From assembly GCF_001719065.1 (NCBI RefSeq), contig NZ_LWAF01000012.1:1-60643 (forward strand): a stretch of 60,643 bases of DNA. The letters run 5' to 3'. The notes beneath the pieces are model-generated. The model searched no databases and had not been told where the DNA came from. It worked only from the letters and a program-made list of their open reading frames with translations. Positions 34,659 through 42,999 of this stretch are shown here, piece by piece (the stretch's first letter is position 1; every line of letters starts with the position of its first letter). Both the position numbers and the translations under genes were made by a program. This stretch comes from Fervidobacterium thailandense. Its GTDB lineage: Bacteria > Thermotogota > Thermotogae > Thermotogales > Fervidobacteriaceae.

Positions 34659-34968
34659 CGTCGTTCACCTCCATGTTTACTCTTATGTACTTTGGATACT
34701 GCTCTGAAAGGTCGAGGAGCGTTTCGACAAGTTCGGCAACGAACCTCTGCGATACTTCCGATTGTGCGATTCTTTCAACTCTCAACTTACCCGTGTTGAT
34801 TATCTCAACGTGTGCACCTTCTTTTTGCAAAGCCCTTGCCGTGTGTTGGGAAACCGTACTTACCGCCGCGCAAACGATGTCCTTTCCCTTCTCGTCGTAG
34901 TTGGCGTGCCCGAAGATTTCGAATTCTGTGAAGTATTCTCCACGTTTTCTGAAAACGCACTTAATCAT
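34648..34968 (-). CDS. prp: Prp: ribosomal-processing cysteine protease
   Basis: 106-residue YsxB/Prp-family protease that trims the L27 N-terminus. The catalytic pair is visible as H21 ([10 protein letters not shown]) and C33 (DIVCAAVS), matching the spacing of staphylococcal Prp. It is encoded between rplU and rpmA, its substrate gene, as in Firmicutes. Function is inferred from family and from the LQLFA-like extension of L27. Confidence 0.92.
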   Translation of the reverse strand: MIKCVFRKRGEYFTEFEIFGHANYDEKGKDIVCAAVSTVSQHTARALQKEGAHVEIINTGKLRVERIAQSEVSQRFVAELVETLLDLSEQYPKYIRVNMEVNDDVH

Positions 34969-34971
34969 ACC

Positions 34972-35292
34972 TTATCCGATGTTTATTTCTTCGATCTTCA
35001 CCGTAGTGTACCACTGTCGATGGCCTTTAATGGTTTTGTGCCCTTTTCTGGGGATGAACTGACCGACCAGAACTTTCCTTGCCCTCGCGTGTTCGACAAC
35101 CGTTCCGGTGACCTTCACATTCGTTAGGTACGGTTTACCTACGAGGACCTTCCCGTCGTCGGTCTTCACAAAGAGTACCTTGTCAAACGTTACCTTGTCT
35201 CCAGCTGCAAAACCGTTCAGTTTCTCGGTGTGCAACAACTCTCCAACCTGCACCTTGTACTGTCTTCCACCTGTTTCCACGATAGCGTACAC
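34972..35292 (-). CDS. rplU: Ribosomal protein L21
   Basis: Large-subunit protein L21, 106 aa: [31 protein letters not shown] and KRKGHKT-like [17 protein letters not shown] start at a GTG at 35292 located 7 bases after AGGAGGT; the frame's earlier GTG lies within that site. First gene of the rplU-prp-rpmA-ribU-rplM-rpsI operon. Its leader contains a long hairpin (35319-35389). Confidence 0.97.
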   Translation of the reverse strand: MYAIVETGGRQYKVQVGELLHTEKLNGFAAGDKVTFDKVLFVKTDDGKVLVGKPYLTNVKVTGTVVEHARARKVLVGQFIPRKGHKTIKGHRQWYTTVKIEEINIG

Positions 35293-35318
35293 ACAGTCCA
35301 CCTCCTCATGCTTGTACA

Positions 35319-35389
35319 GGCACTAAAACACGTAAATTGGAGATGTGTGCGGGGCCATCTCCAATTCTTTGAGACGTGTTTTATGTGCC
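35319..35389 (-). promoter_or_regulatory. Long leader hairpin upstream of rplU
   Basis: RNA arms GGCAC, AAACACGU, AUUGGAGAUG pair with CAUCUCCAAU, ACGUGUUU, GUGCC around a 10-base loop, giving about 23 paired bases interrupted by two internal loops. It ends 26 bases before the rplU start. A leader RNA for L21 is known in Bacilli; whether this is homologous or an independent autoregulatory structure is unknown. It lacks a U-tract and so is not a terminator. Confidence 0.75.
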
Positions 35390-35411
35390 TCTTTTTGATT
35401 TACGCATGGAT

Positions 35412-35439
35412 ATTTTACCATCAAAGTTCGGTTTGTAAA
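35412..35439 (-). promoter_or_regulatory. Promoter of the rplU operon
   Basis: Minus-strand TTTACA, 16 bases, TAAAAT. Transcription would begin near 35405, just before the long leader hairpin. Confidence 0.65.
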
Positions 35440-35525
35440 ATACTTTTTTGTTAATGTAAATTTACGAACTCCGAAAAGTGTTGGCGTTCGATTTTGACCA
35501 GTTTTGGAGAGTTTTCAAATCTGAT

Positions 35526-35554
35526 TTGATTTTTTGAGAAAAATATGCTACAAT
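35526..35554 (+). promoter_or_regulatory. Promoter of the spoVS-like gene
   Basis: TTGATT, 17 bases, TACAAT on the plus strand, about 74 bases before the start codon. Confidence 0.75.
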
Positions 35555-35627
35555 ATATTTGATTTTTAGCAGGCCTCAGCAGAAGAAATCTACCCACACT
35601 TTAGATAAAACAAGGAGGATAGGTATT

Positions 35628-35897
35628 ATGGAAATTCTGAAAGTCAGCACGAAGTCGAGTCCGAACAAAGTTGCGGGTGCTATCGTTGGTTCTCTCAAGA
35701 AGAACGGTAAGGTCGAGGTCCAGGCGATCGGTGCGGGTGCGGTCAACCAAGCTTCGAAAGCGTTGGCTATAGCCCGGAGGTTCTTGGAACAAGAGAAACT
35801 TGACCTCTACGCCGTTCCAGCGTTCATCGAAATAAAAATTGGGGAAGAAATGAGGACGGGGATTTCATTCAAGATTTATTTGAAGGAAAACAAGTGA
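35628..35897 (+). CDS. SpoVS-like protein
   Basis: 89-residue Alba-like protein of the SpoVS family. Segments: LKVSTKSSPNKVAGAIVGSL, VQAIGAGAVNQASKALAIAR and FIEIKIGEEMRTGISF. In Bacillus SpoVS affects sporulation and division, but related proteins occur in non-sporulating thermophiles such as this one, with unknown role; nucleic-acid binding is plausible. The ATG follows AAGGAGG. The open frame extends 23 codons upstream but without a ribosome-binding site. Confidence 0.92.
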   Translation: MEILKVSTKSSPNKVAGAIVGSLKKNGKVEVQAIGAGAVNQASKALAIARRFLEQEKLDLYAVPAFIEIKIGEEMRTGISFKIYLKENK

Positions 35898-35935
35898 TGA
35901 GCTTGATAAACTTTTGAGTATGTGAGAAGTGGCGG

Positions 35936-36178
35936 ATGGAGGACCTGAGGTACATTGCGGAAGTTTGCCTTAACGACGAAAGGATTTACGAGATAGTGAG
36001 TAATATAGCATGTATGAGTGAAGAGCAGCTTAGGGAGTTTAAAAACAAAGTCATCGCTTACTTCATGAACAAAAGTTCCCAAGATGATATGGAAGCTTAC
36101 AAATTCTACAAAATTGTTCTTGAGAACGACAACGCGAAAAAGATATTGGAAATCTACGAGCAACTTAAGGGTGGTTAG
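35936..36178 (+). CDS. Small hypothetical protein, Glu/Lys-rich, helical
   Basis: 80 residues starting MEDLRYIAEVCLNDERIYE; no family recognised. It is charged and probably all-helical, with no signal peptide or membrane segment. It contains two Cys (C11, C26). It follows spoVS by 38 bases on the same strand and is followed by a terminator, so it is probably co-transcribed. Upstream GTGGCGG is a weak ribosome-binding site, so the start is uncertain. Codon use resembles its neighbours. Confidence 0.65.
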   Translation: MEDLRYIAEVCLNDERIYEIVSNIACMSEEQLREFKNKVIAYFMNKSSQDDMEAYKFYKIVLENDNAKKILEIYEQLKGG

Positions 36179-36221
36179 CTTTGTTGGATGTAAATTCGGC
36201 TAGGCGGAAATGCCGCTCCAC

Positions 36222-36244
36222 ACCCGGTGCTTGAAGCACCGGGT
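36222..36244 (+). terminator. Terminator after the small gene
   Basis: ACCCGGTGC, TTGAA, GCACCGGGT hairpin, then TTGTGCG. The stem is strong but the U-tract is short. A weaker GGCG/CGCC-type hairpin precedes it near 36204. Confidence 0.7.
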
Positions 36245-36323
36245 TTGTGCGTTTAATTTGATTGCGCTAGAGCAAATTAAAGACGGATCAGATGCGTGAG
36301 TTTTTTAAAGGAGGTTGACAAAA

Positions 36324-37229
36324 TTGAAAGTTGGAGGCCAAGCTGTTATAGAAGGTGTGCTCATGATGGGCAAGAAAGTTGTTGTTGCAGTTAGAAGGCC
36401 TGATGGTGGTATCGAAACGCGGGAACTCGGTACGGTGCAAGTTCGAAAATTGGCTAGGGTACCGTTCGTTAGGGGTGTTTTCAGCCTTTTTTACTCTCTC
36501 TCCTTTGGAATTAAAGCCCTTGACCTGAGTGCTAAGCTTTCGTCCGAGGAGGAGATGAAAAAAGGAGAGACGTTTTTATCTCTCCTTATTTCGATAGCGC
36601 TTGGCATAGGACTTTTCATTGTTTTACCAGCCTATTTGACGCGATGGTTGGGATTTCGAAGCAACGAGTTTGTCTTTTCGCTCGTTGATGGTTTCATACG
36701 ACTCGCTATTTTTTTGCTTTACGTTTGGATTATTTCTCTCTTCAAGGACGTGAAACGCGTCTTTCAGTACCACGGTGCCGAGCATAAGGTTGTTCACACG
36801 TTCGAGCATGGCGAGGAATTGAGCGTTGAGAATGCGAGAAAGTACTCAACGATCCACCCACGTTGTGGAACGAACTTTGTGATGATATTCCTTATCGTCG
36901 CGATACTGGTGCACAGCCTGTTTGGTATCTTTGGACCTTTAAACATGTTCCAACGCGTCTTTCTAAGGATATTGGTTTTACCCGTGGTTGCGGGGTTGTC
37001 CTACGAATTACTCAAGTTTTTCGACAAGTATCCGAAGATGCTGTTTTTGGCGGCTCCGGGGCTACTTTTGCAACGACTCACGACGGCTGAACCGGATGAT
37101 TCACAGCTTGAAGTTGCCATCGTAGCCCTCAGACACGCCCTGGAGTTGGGAGAACAAATGTCAAGTTCGCAAATCCAGGAAAACAGTTCCGAAGTTAGTG
37201 CGGAGGCGTCCGTTGAGTTTTTGGGTTAG
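36324..37229 (+). CDS. YqhQ/DUF1385 family membrane protein
   Basis: About 301 residues. The N-terminal VGGQAVIEGVLMMG and the central YHGAEHKVVHTFEHGEELSVENARKYSTIHPRCGTNF segments, rich in possible metal ligands (written here as separate motifs: YHGAEHK, TFEHGEEL, HPRCGTNF), define the family. Four or five hydrophobic spans surround them. The biochemical role is unknown; the family is often called a predicted metal-dependent enzyme. I start at TTG 36324, nine bases after AAAGGAGG; a TTG at 36315 abuts that site. Confidence 0.85.
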   Translation: MKVGGQAVIEGVLMMGKKVVVAVRRPDGGIETRELGTVQVRKLARVPFVRGVFSLFYSLSFGIKALDLSAKLSSEEEMKKGETFLSLLISIALGIGLFIVLPAYLTRWLGFRSNEFVFSLVDGFIRLAIFLLYVWIISLFKDVKRVFQYHGAEHKVVHTFEHGEELSVENARKYSTIHPRCGTNFVMIFLIVAILVHSLFGIFGPLNMFQRVFLRILVLPVVAGLSYELLKFFDKYPKMLFLAAPGLLLQRLTTAEPDDSQLEVAIVALRHALELGEQMSSSQIQENSSEVSAEASVEFLG

Positions 37230-37236
37230 AATGTCA

Positions 37237-38166
37237 CTACTTAACAAGGAATGATGCGAAAACCATAGCAATCGCTAGATTGTAGGCACTGAAGACGCCG
37301 ACAATCTTTTCCTCGGTCCATCCGAGGAGTTCAAAGTGGTGGTGAATCGGTGCCATTCTGAATATTCGTTTGCCTCTGAGCTTGAAAGAGCTAACTTGGA
37401 GGATAACGCTGAGCGTCTCTATCAAGAAGATTGACGTAAAGAAAATTAACGCAAGCTCTTGGGACTTCATGAGCGCGTAAGTTGAGATGTAGGCACCGAG
37501 TGCAAGCGAGCCGGTATCTCCCATGAATATCTTCGCAGGTCTTGTGTTAAAGACCAGGAATGCAAGTATTGGCATAAGCAAGGCACCAACTACTCTGAAA
37601 TCTTCGACGGAACGGTTTATAAGAAGAAACGGTGTGATGCTTGTTACGAACACCCAGCCTGCAAGTCCATCGAGTCCATCCGTGAGGTTCGTCGCGTTGG
37701 AGTATCCGGATACTAACAGCATTGTGAAGACGTAGAAGACCCACTCAGGAACGTCTATACCGAATATCATGCTTTGCCTGAACTGTAACACTCTGTACGC
37801 GATCCAGATTGAAAAAAGAAACTGGAGTGCCAATTTCTGCCACGCTCTAAGTCCTAAAGCGCGTTTCTTTTTGATACTGACCCAGTCGTCCAGGAATCCG
37901 ATGAAACCGTAGAAAACAAGTGTCAGTATGAGTTCGATAGGGATTTTCAGGGCAAGACCACCGAGTATTGCGACCGATATGAAGACAAGCCCACCAGCCG
38001 TAGGAGTACCAGCCTTATAGTTATGAAGGTCCGGCCCCTCCTCGCGAATGTACTGCCCCAGTTTCAGTTTTCTCATGTACTCTATGTACTTGGGGTATAT
38101 TACCAGCGCTGAGAGAAACTCGACTGCCAGGATGATTGCTGCAATCGGATCCGCACTAAGCGTCAT
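37237..38166 (-). CDS. mraY: MraY: phospho-MurNAc-pentapeptide translocase
   Basis: Transfers phospho-MurNAc-pentapeptide to undecaprenyl phosphate, making lipid I at the inner membrane. About ten membrane helices in 309 residues. Conserved cytoplasmic motifs are KAGTPTAGGL, FLDDW, NATNLTDGLDGLAG, FMGDTGSLALG and MAPIHHHFELLG. It overlaps murF by 11 bases and is last in a murE-murF-mraY operon. Confidence 0.97.
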   Translation of the reverse strand: MTLSADPIAAIILAVEFLSALVIYPKYIEYMRKLKLGQYIREEGPDLHNYKAGTPTAGGLVFISVAILGGLALKIPIELILTLVFYGFIGFLDDWVSIKKKRALGLRAWQKLALQFLFSIWIAYRVLQFRQSMIFGIDVPEWVFYVFTMLLVSGYSNATNLTDGLDGLAGWVFVTSITPFLLINRSVEDFRVVGALLMPILAFLVFNTRPAKIFMGDTGSLALGAYISTYALMKSQELALIFFTSIFLIETLSVILQVSSFKLRGKRIFRMAPIHHHFELLGWTEEKIVGVFSAYNLAIAMVFASFLVK

Positions 38167-39433
38167 TCGCGCTCACCTCTTCGAGCAATTTATCTACGAT
38201 TTTCTCGAGCTGAACCGCACGTGAGGCCTTGAAGTAAATTGTGCCGCAGAAGTTTTCTTTGATAACGTGCTTTCTTAAAAACTCCAGTATCTCCTCGTGC
38301 GAAGGACTCCTGTAAATAATGTTCCTGGAGTCTATATCTTTCGATTCCTCCTCCGCATCGCACACGATTACTCCGTCGACTTCTTCCAAAAGTCTCGACA
38401 GCTTCTCATGGTACGCTTTAGAATACTCTCCGAGTTCTTTCATGGCACCTACGACCGCATAAATCGGATGTGGAAAGTTTTCTAAGAGCTCTTCGATTCC
38501 CATTTTAAACGATTCGTAGCTTGCGTTGTACGAATCGTCGATCAAGTAACCCCCAAGCAACTTGTGAACGTTGAATCGACCTTTTAGTGGCTTGAAAGAG
38601 AATAAATTGGTCGGGTTAAAGAAGATGTCGAGCATATCCACGACACCAAACGCAACAAGTACGGAGAGCGTTGATGCCTTTGTCCAGTAGCCTGGGAGTT
38701 TATAATAATAGTCTTCCCCATCCATCCTGAAGGTTAACAACGTACTGCCGTCTTTAAATTTCCTGTCGACGAGTACGTAGTCCCCACCCTTCGTTCCGAA
38801 GTACTTACATTTTCGACACCGCATTCTCTCGTCATCGAAGTTAACCAACGCTTCTTTCGATCCTTCGACAATTTGCCATTTACCGCGGAATATCTGCTCA
38901 GGACTTCCAGCCACACCAACGTGCGCACTACCAACGTTCAGGAGCACGCCTATGTCGGGTGGGAAGAGATCACAAAGGTACTTGATATCACCAACTACCC
39001 GCTGTGCCATTTCGAGTACAAGGATTTCCTCTCCACGGTAAGTATTGATGATAGAGAGGGGAAGACCAATTTCGGAATTCAAGTTACCTTCGTTTTTGAA
39101 CGTAGGTCGCTCTGCGCTGAGGACGGACCAGACGATTTCCTTGGTCGTGGTCTTTCCATTCGAGCCAGTAATTCCGATGATTTTTGGTTGAAACTTGGAA
39201 ACGATTTCCTTAGCAAGCATTCCAAGGAACTGAACGGTGTTGGGAACGACGACTTGATTTTCGACGCCGCAATCCCTTTCAACCAAGACCGCAAACGCGC
39301 CTTTAGCAAGTGCGTCACAGACAAAATCGTGGCCATCGACTCTCTGACCTTTGATGGCAACGAAAACATCTCCAGGTTGCACTTGCCTTGAGTCCACGAC
39401 GAATCTATGGCCAAAAAGCTCCTCCAACTTCAA
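38156..39433 (-). CDS. murF: MurF: UDP-MurNAc-tripeptide D-Ala-D-Ala ligase
   Basis: ATP-dependent ligase adding D-Ala-D-Ala to the peptidoglycan precursor. Motifs: DSRQVQPGDVFVAIKG (N-terminal UDP-binding domain), ITGSNGKTTTKEIV (P-loop), EMAQR, NVGSAHVGVAGS and IDDSYNASYESFK. I start at a TTG at 39433 with GAGGGTGAT upstream; a GTG three codons earlier overlaps that site. It follows murE by 40 bases. 425 aa. Confidence 0.95.
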   Translation of the reverse strand: MKLEELFGHRFVVDSRQVQPGDVFVAIKGQRVDGHDFVCDALAKGAFAVLVERDCGVENQVVVPNTVQFLGMLAKEIVSKFQPKIIGITGSNGKTTTKEIVWSVLSAERPTFKNEGNLNSEIGLPLSIINTYRGEEILVLEMAQRVVGDIKYLCDLFPPDIGVLLNVGSAHVGVAGSPEQIFRGKWQIVEGSKEALVNFDDERMRCRKCKYFGTKGGDYVLVDRKFKDGSTLLTFRMDGEDYYYKLPGYWTKASTLSVLVAFGVVDMLDIFFNPTNLFSFKPLKGRFNVHKLLGGYLIDDSYNASYESFKMGIEELLENFPHPIYAVVGAMKELGEYSKAYHEKLSRLLEEVDGVIVCDAEEESKDIDSRNIIYRSPSHEEILEFLRKHVIKENFCGTIYFKASRAVQLEKIVDKLLEEVSANDA

Positions 39434-39473
39434 ACAAATCACCCTCTATGTTGGTTCCAAAGTTCTCCAAGCC

Positions 39474-40970
39474 TTACACGTTTTTGTAGCTGTGGTTTTT
39501 GTTAATCTTGCTGAGAATAATATCGAGTGCGACATCACGGTCTTTGAACGGAATTTTCAGAGTGTCGCTGAATATTTGATAAGGTTCGTGTCCTCGCCCC
39601 GTTATGAGTACAATATCCCCCTTAGTTGCAAGTGTGATAGCCGTTTCAATGGCCTCCCTACGGTCGAGTACCGTGAGTGAAAGAGAGCCAGGCTGAACGC
39701 CCATCTCAACCTCGCGGATGATTTCCTCTGGATCCTCACCCCTGGGATCATCCGTTGTGAGTATCGCTATATCCGCAAGCTTGGTTACGACTTCAGCCAT
39801 CATTGGACGTTTTCCACGATCAGCCTGTCCACCGGCACCGTAAACGACGATCAATCTACCTTTCGCAAGTTTTCTGGCACTAGTTATCACTTTCTCAAGA
39901 GCATCCGGTGAGTGTGCAAAGTCGATGATTACCTCGATTCCGAGTTTCCTTGCCTCAGGTATAGGTTCGAAGCGTCCGTCGACACCCCTGAAACTTGCAA
40001 TGTAGTTAATAACCTCATCAATTTCGTAACCGATTTCAACGAGACCCGCCAGCACAAGTGTTACGTTAAAAGCGTTATACTCACCTATTAGTTGTGTGTA
40101 AACTTCCTTCTTTCCGTACGGTGTCCTTAATTCAAAAATGGTACCGTTGAAGGAGGTACTCACGTTCTCTATTCGATAGTTCGCTTTCTCACTGACACCG
40201 AAGGTTACGAGCCTGGGCAGCCGTTTACCATTCAAGTACCCAATATAATCCTCATTTATTACGGCTACTCCGTCATCCTTCAAAAGGTCGAAGAGATGCA
40301 TTTTCGCTTTCACGTAATGTTCAAAGGTAGGGTGGTAATCAAGGTGATCTCGCGTGATATTTGTTAATCCCGCTATGTCGAACCTTATAGTTTCCACCCT
40401 TGCCTGATCGAGAGAGTGCGAGGAAACCTCCATCGAATAGAAACTTCCACCGTTTTTGTAGGTCTTGTACAGGTTTTCCATGAGCGTTAGTGCATCCGGT
40501 GTTGTGTTGTGTGAGTAAAACTTGTCTCCCAAAATGTCGTTTATAACCGTTCCAGTCAGGCTGCCGTTCAGTCCAAATTGCAACATCACGTGGTGGAATA
40601 AGTGTGCGCAAGTTGTCTTACCGTTTGTGCCGGTTACACCGAACGTGATGAGATGTTTGTAGGGTTGCTCGTAAAAAGTGTCGGCTAAGTAGGCCTCGGC
40701 CAGACGGCTGTCGTAAACCTGGACGTACGGGAGATGGTTGTTGATGGGTCGCTCAGTTACAAACAATACAACTTGACCAGTAGCGTAGAGCGAATCGACA
40801 ATCGTATGAGAATCAAACTTTGTACCAGCGCGGCAAATGAAGAGGGTGTTCTCTTTGAGGTTCTTCGAGTGGTTGGAGATGTGGAAAATCTCTCGTTCCT
40901 TCAGTTCAGGAGTGATGTTGGAACTGACTATGAATTTTTCAATGCTCTCCAAGAGTTTTTGAAGTTTCAA
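39474..40970 (-). CDS. murE: MurE: UDP-MurNAc-dipeptide ligase, predicted lysine-adding
   Basis: Adds the third amino acid to the peptidoglycan stem. Motifs: GVTGTNGKTTCAHLFHH (P-loop), TPDALTLMENL, MEVSSHSLDQARV (carbamylated-Lys region nearby), NITRDHLDYH and TTDDPRGEDPEEII. In mDAP-adding MurE the last motif reads DNPR; the DDPR seen here is, as I recall, that of the T. maritima enzyme, which adds L- and D-lysine, so lysine is predicted. I start at a TTG at 40970 with GGGAGTGAT upstream. 498 aa. First gene of the mur operon. Confidence 0.94.
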   Translation of the reverse strand: MKLQKLLESIEKFIVSSNITPELKEREIFHISNHSKNLKENTLFICRAGTKFDSHTIVDSLYATGQVVLFVTERPINNHLPYVQVYDSRLAEAYLADTFYEQPYKHLITFGVTGTNGKTTCAHLFHHVMLQFGLNGSLTGTVINDILGDKFYSHNTTPDALTLMENLYKTYKNGGSFYSMEVSSHSLDQARVETIRFDIAGLTNITRDHLDYHPTFEHYVKAKMHLFDLLKDDGVAVINEDYIGYLNGKRLPRLVTFGVSEKANYRIENVSTSFNGTIFELRTPYGKKEVYTQLIGEYNAFNVTLVLAGLVEIGYEIDEVINYIASFRGVDGRFEPIPEARKLGIEVIIDFAHSPDALEKVITSARKLAKGRLIVVYGAGGQADRGKRPMMAEVVTKLADIAILTTDDPRGEDPEEIIREVEMGVQPGSLSLTVLDRREAIETAITLATKGDIVLITGRGHEPYQIFSDTLKIPFKDRDVALDIILSKINKNHSYKNV

Positions 40971-41020
40971 AATAATCACTCCCTTTTCGTGGCTGGAGGA
41001 GATTCAAAAGACCTACAAAA

Positions 41021-41048
41021 ATTATAACATTGTAAGACAAATATTCAA
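41021..41048 (-). promoter_or_regulatory. Promoter of murE-murF-mraY
   Basis: Minus-strand TTGAAT, 16 bases, TATAAT, about 50 bases before the murE start. It lies just beyond the terminator of the upstream envelope gene. Confidence 0.78.
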
Positions 41049-41090
41049 GCTAAGTTTCGAAATATGCAAAACGCAACAGGGGTTTATGGG

Positions 41091-41121
41091 AAAAGAAATA
41101 AGGTAGGACTTGCGTCCTACC
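41091..41121 (-). terminator. Terminator after the beta-barrel protein gene
   Basis: GGTAGGAC, four-base loop, GTCCTACC (perfect 8-bp stem) followed on the minus strand by TTATTTCTTTT. A T-run also follows it on the plus strand, so it could act both ways, though no plus-strand gene leads into it. Confidence 0.85.
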
Positions 41122-41169
41122 TTTTTGCTCGTTGAGTATTTTGGAGGATGCAGTGGTGAAAACCATGAA

Positions 41170-42306
41170 TCAGAAATTCACCATTCCACCGACAAAGGCT
41201 GTTTGTTGAAATTCCGAGCCGTTCCAGGTGTACTTTATACCAGCGAAGAGGTTATCAAGGAGCGGATAAGCCATCGTTATCCTCGCGGATGTGTTTTCGT
41301 CGAGGAGCTGTCCGTTTCCGAAAGGTGTGTTGTCGAACATGTAGGCGTAGAGGATCAAGCCATTGGTGCCACCCACCTGGGGAATTCTCAAGTATCCTTC
41401 ACCAATCAGTGTGGGGTTACTTTGAAAATCCCCGGAAAGGGATACGACCAACCTGCCGTAAGACTGAACGTTTAAGGACGCTCTTACGATGTAACCCGCA
41501 CGTTGCGAATAATTTGAAGGATCGTATGTGTATCTGAGGTTGCCGTATTCCCTGTTGAGTAACCACACCACAAATCCATCGCTTGCGTAATACGGACCGG
41601 CAACGAGTTGGAAGATTCCAAAATCACCGAACAGACCGGCGAAGCCACCGTAGGACATCTGGCCACTCTTCCAAAATTGCGTTGCTGCTTCGACTCCGAC
41701 GGAAAAACCGAGGATATTTTTAGTTAGCGCCGTTCCTAGGGCGTGCTGCAACTGGGCACGTTCATCTGTTTCCATGACACCGTACACGGATAGGTCCAGA
41801 CCAAGTAACGGGATGAGTATCAGTGCCGAGTAGACTGAATCTGAAGGCTGGATGTTGAGTGTTGTCAGCTGTTTTATCTCGTAAGGTACGTGAGCGGAAA
41901 TTTTGAAGTTATCGAGCCTCGCACCGAGATCAAGGGTCCTTGTCCTTGGCAAGTAATAACCGTTCATAACCAGCCCCATTCCGTAGGTGAGCTGCTGCAT
42001 CTGACCGTAACGAAACCAGACGGTTCCAAGGTCCAAGCCTAGAGCCGTGATGTTTAGCCCATCAATGATGTTTGTGCTGGGAGTTGTGGAGGGAGTTCCG
42101 AAGTAGAACGTACCTGTTGAGATATCGGATGTGTAAGTGGTTAGCGTTAAACCAATAAGCACGGGACCTATGTTGAACTCGGGACCGAACTCGTAAACGA
42201 TGTAGTTAGTCTCCCCAACTTTAACGGTTGAAACGTCGAGATAAAAGCTTGCAAAAACAAGTGTGAGTGAAAGTAAAACAAGTGTTGCAAGGGTGACGAG
42301 CTTCAA
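41170..42306 (-). CDS. Signal-peptide beta-barrel outer envelope (toga) protein
   Basis: About 378 residues. A cleavable signal peptide (LVTLATLVLLSLTLVFA, cut near FAS) is followed by many short alternating strands rich in Tyr, Gly and Thr, with no membrane helix. The last residue is Phe (GGMVNF), the usual outer-membrane barrel ending. This suggests a porin or other barrel of the Thermotogota toga. No defined family was recognised. I start at a TTG at 42306, six bases after GGGAGGTG; a GTG three codons earlier overlaps that site. It is monocistronic, with terminators on both sides. Confidence 0.8.
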   Translation of the reverse strand: MKLVTLATLVLLSLTLVFASFYLDVSTVKVGETNYIVYEFGPEFNIGPVLIGLTLTTYTSDISTGTFYFGTPSTTPSTNIIDGLNITALGLDLGTVWFRYGQMQQLTYGMGLVMNGYYLPRTRTLDLGARLDNFKISAHVPYEIKQLTTLNIQPSDSVYSALILIPLLGLDLSVYGVMETDERAQLQHALGTALTKNILGFSVGVEAATQFWKSGQMSYGGFAGLFGDFGIFQLVAGPYYASDGFVVWLLNREYGNLRYTYDPSNYSQRAGYIVRASLNVQSYGRLVVSLSGDFQSNPTLIGEGYLRIPQVGGTNGLILYAYMFDNTPFGNGQLLDENTSARITMAYPLLDNLFAGIKYTWNGSEFQQTAFVGGMVNF

Positions 42307-42403
42307 AGTGGACACCTCCCAGGTTCAGTTTGGATTGTAGGGCCTTCAATTAATTAGACTTTCGAAAATCCAAACTCGTTGAACGGAAGTTACGAAAAAC
42401 CAT

Positions 42404-42429
42404 AAAAAAGCTGGGGAGAATCCCCCAGC
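42404..42429 (-). terminator. Terminator of the kor operon
   Basis: Minus-strand GCTGGGGGA/TTCTCCCCAGC hairpin followed by TTTTTTATGG, 34 bases past the korC stop. Confidence 0.9.
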
Positions 42430-42462
42430 ATAATGCAGGCTGTATCTGATCCGCCTTAAGAG

Positions 42463-42999
42463 TTATTTAACTGCTTCCATTCCCTTTCTTATGGCTTCTT
42501 TGTTTATTTCGATCAGCGAAGCCTTTCCACCAGCGAGTTTTTTCTCCAGAGCCGAAAAGATACTGTTGATTGAGACGACCTTGGTTCTCTCCACTACAGC
42601 GCCGAGCATGACCATATTGGCGACCTTCAGGTTTCCTAAGGCATCTGCTATCTCGTTGCACGGCACTTTGACGATGTTTATGTCGGTCCTCGTTGGTTCC
42701 CTGTCAACAACCGACTGGTTGATGAACAGGTATCCACCAGGTGTGACCGCTTTTTCGAACTTCAACAGCGAGGGGATGTTCATTGCAACGATGACTTCGG
42801 CTTGACTTGTGACAGGGGATGCGACTTCTTCATCGCTCACAACGACCGTACAGTTCGCCGTTCCACCACGCATCTCTGGTCCGTAAGATGGCATCCAGGT
42901 TACGTGTTTCCCCTCGAGCATCCCGGCCAAGGAAAGTATTTGTCCCATGAGCATAACACCTTGTCCACCAAATCCAGCGAAGATGAATCTCGTTGTCAT
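42463..42999 (-). CDS. korC: 2-oxoacid:ferredoxin oxidoreductase, gamma subunit
   Basis: Gamma subunit of a four-subunit 2-oxoacid:ferredoxin oxidoreductase, 178 aa. N-terminal [20 protein letters not shown] and [16 protein letters not shown] are typical. It overlaps korB by 4 bases (ATGA). The subunits are separate genes in the order delta-alpha-beta-gamma. Context with acyl kinase genes suggests branched-chain 2-oxo acids as substrate, but 2-oxoglutarate or others cannot be excluded from sequence. Confidence 0.9.
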   Translation of the reverse strand: MTTRFIFAGFGGQGVMLMGQILSLAGMLEGKHVTWMPSYGPEMRGGTANCTVVVSDEEVASPVTSQAEVIVAMNIPSLLKFEKAVTPGGYLFINQSVVDREPTRTDINIVKVPCNEIADALGNLKVANMVMLGAVVERTKVVSINSIFSALEKKLAGGKASLIEINKEAIRKGMEAVK

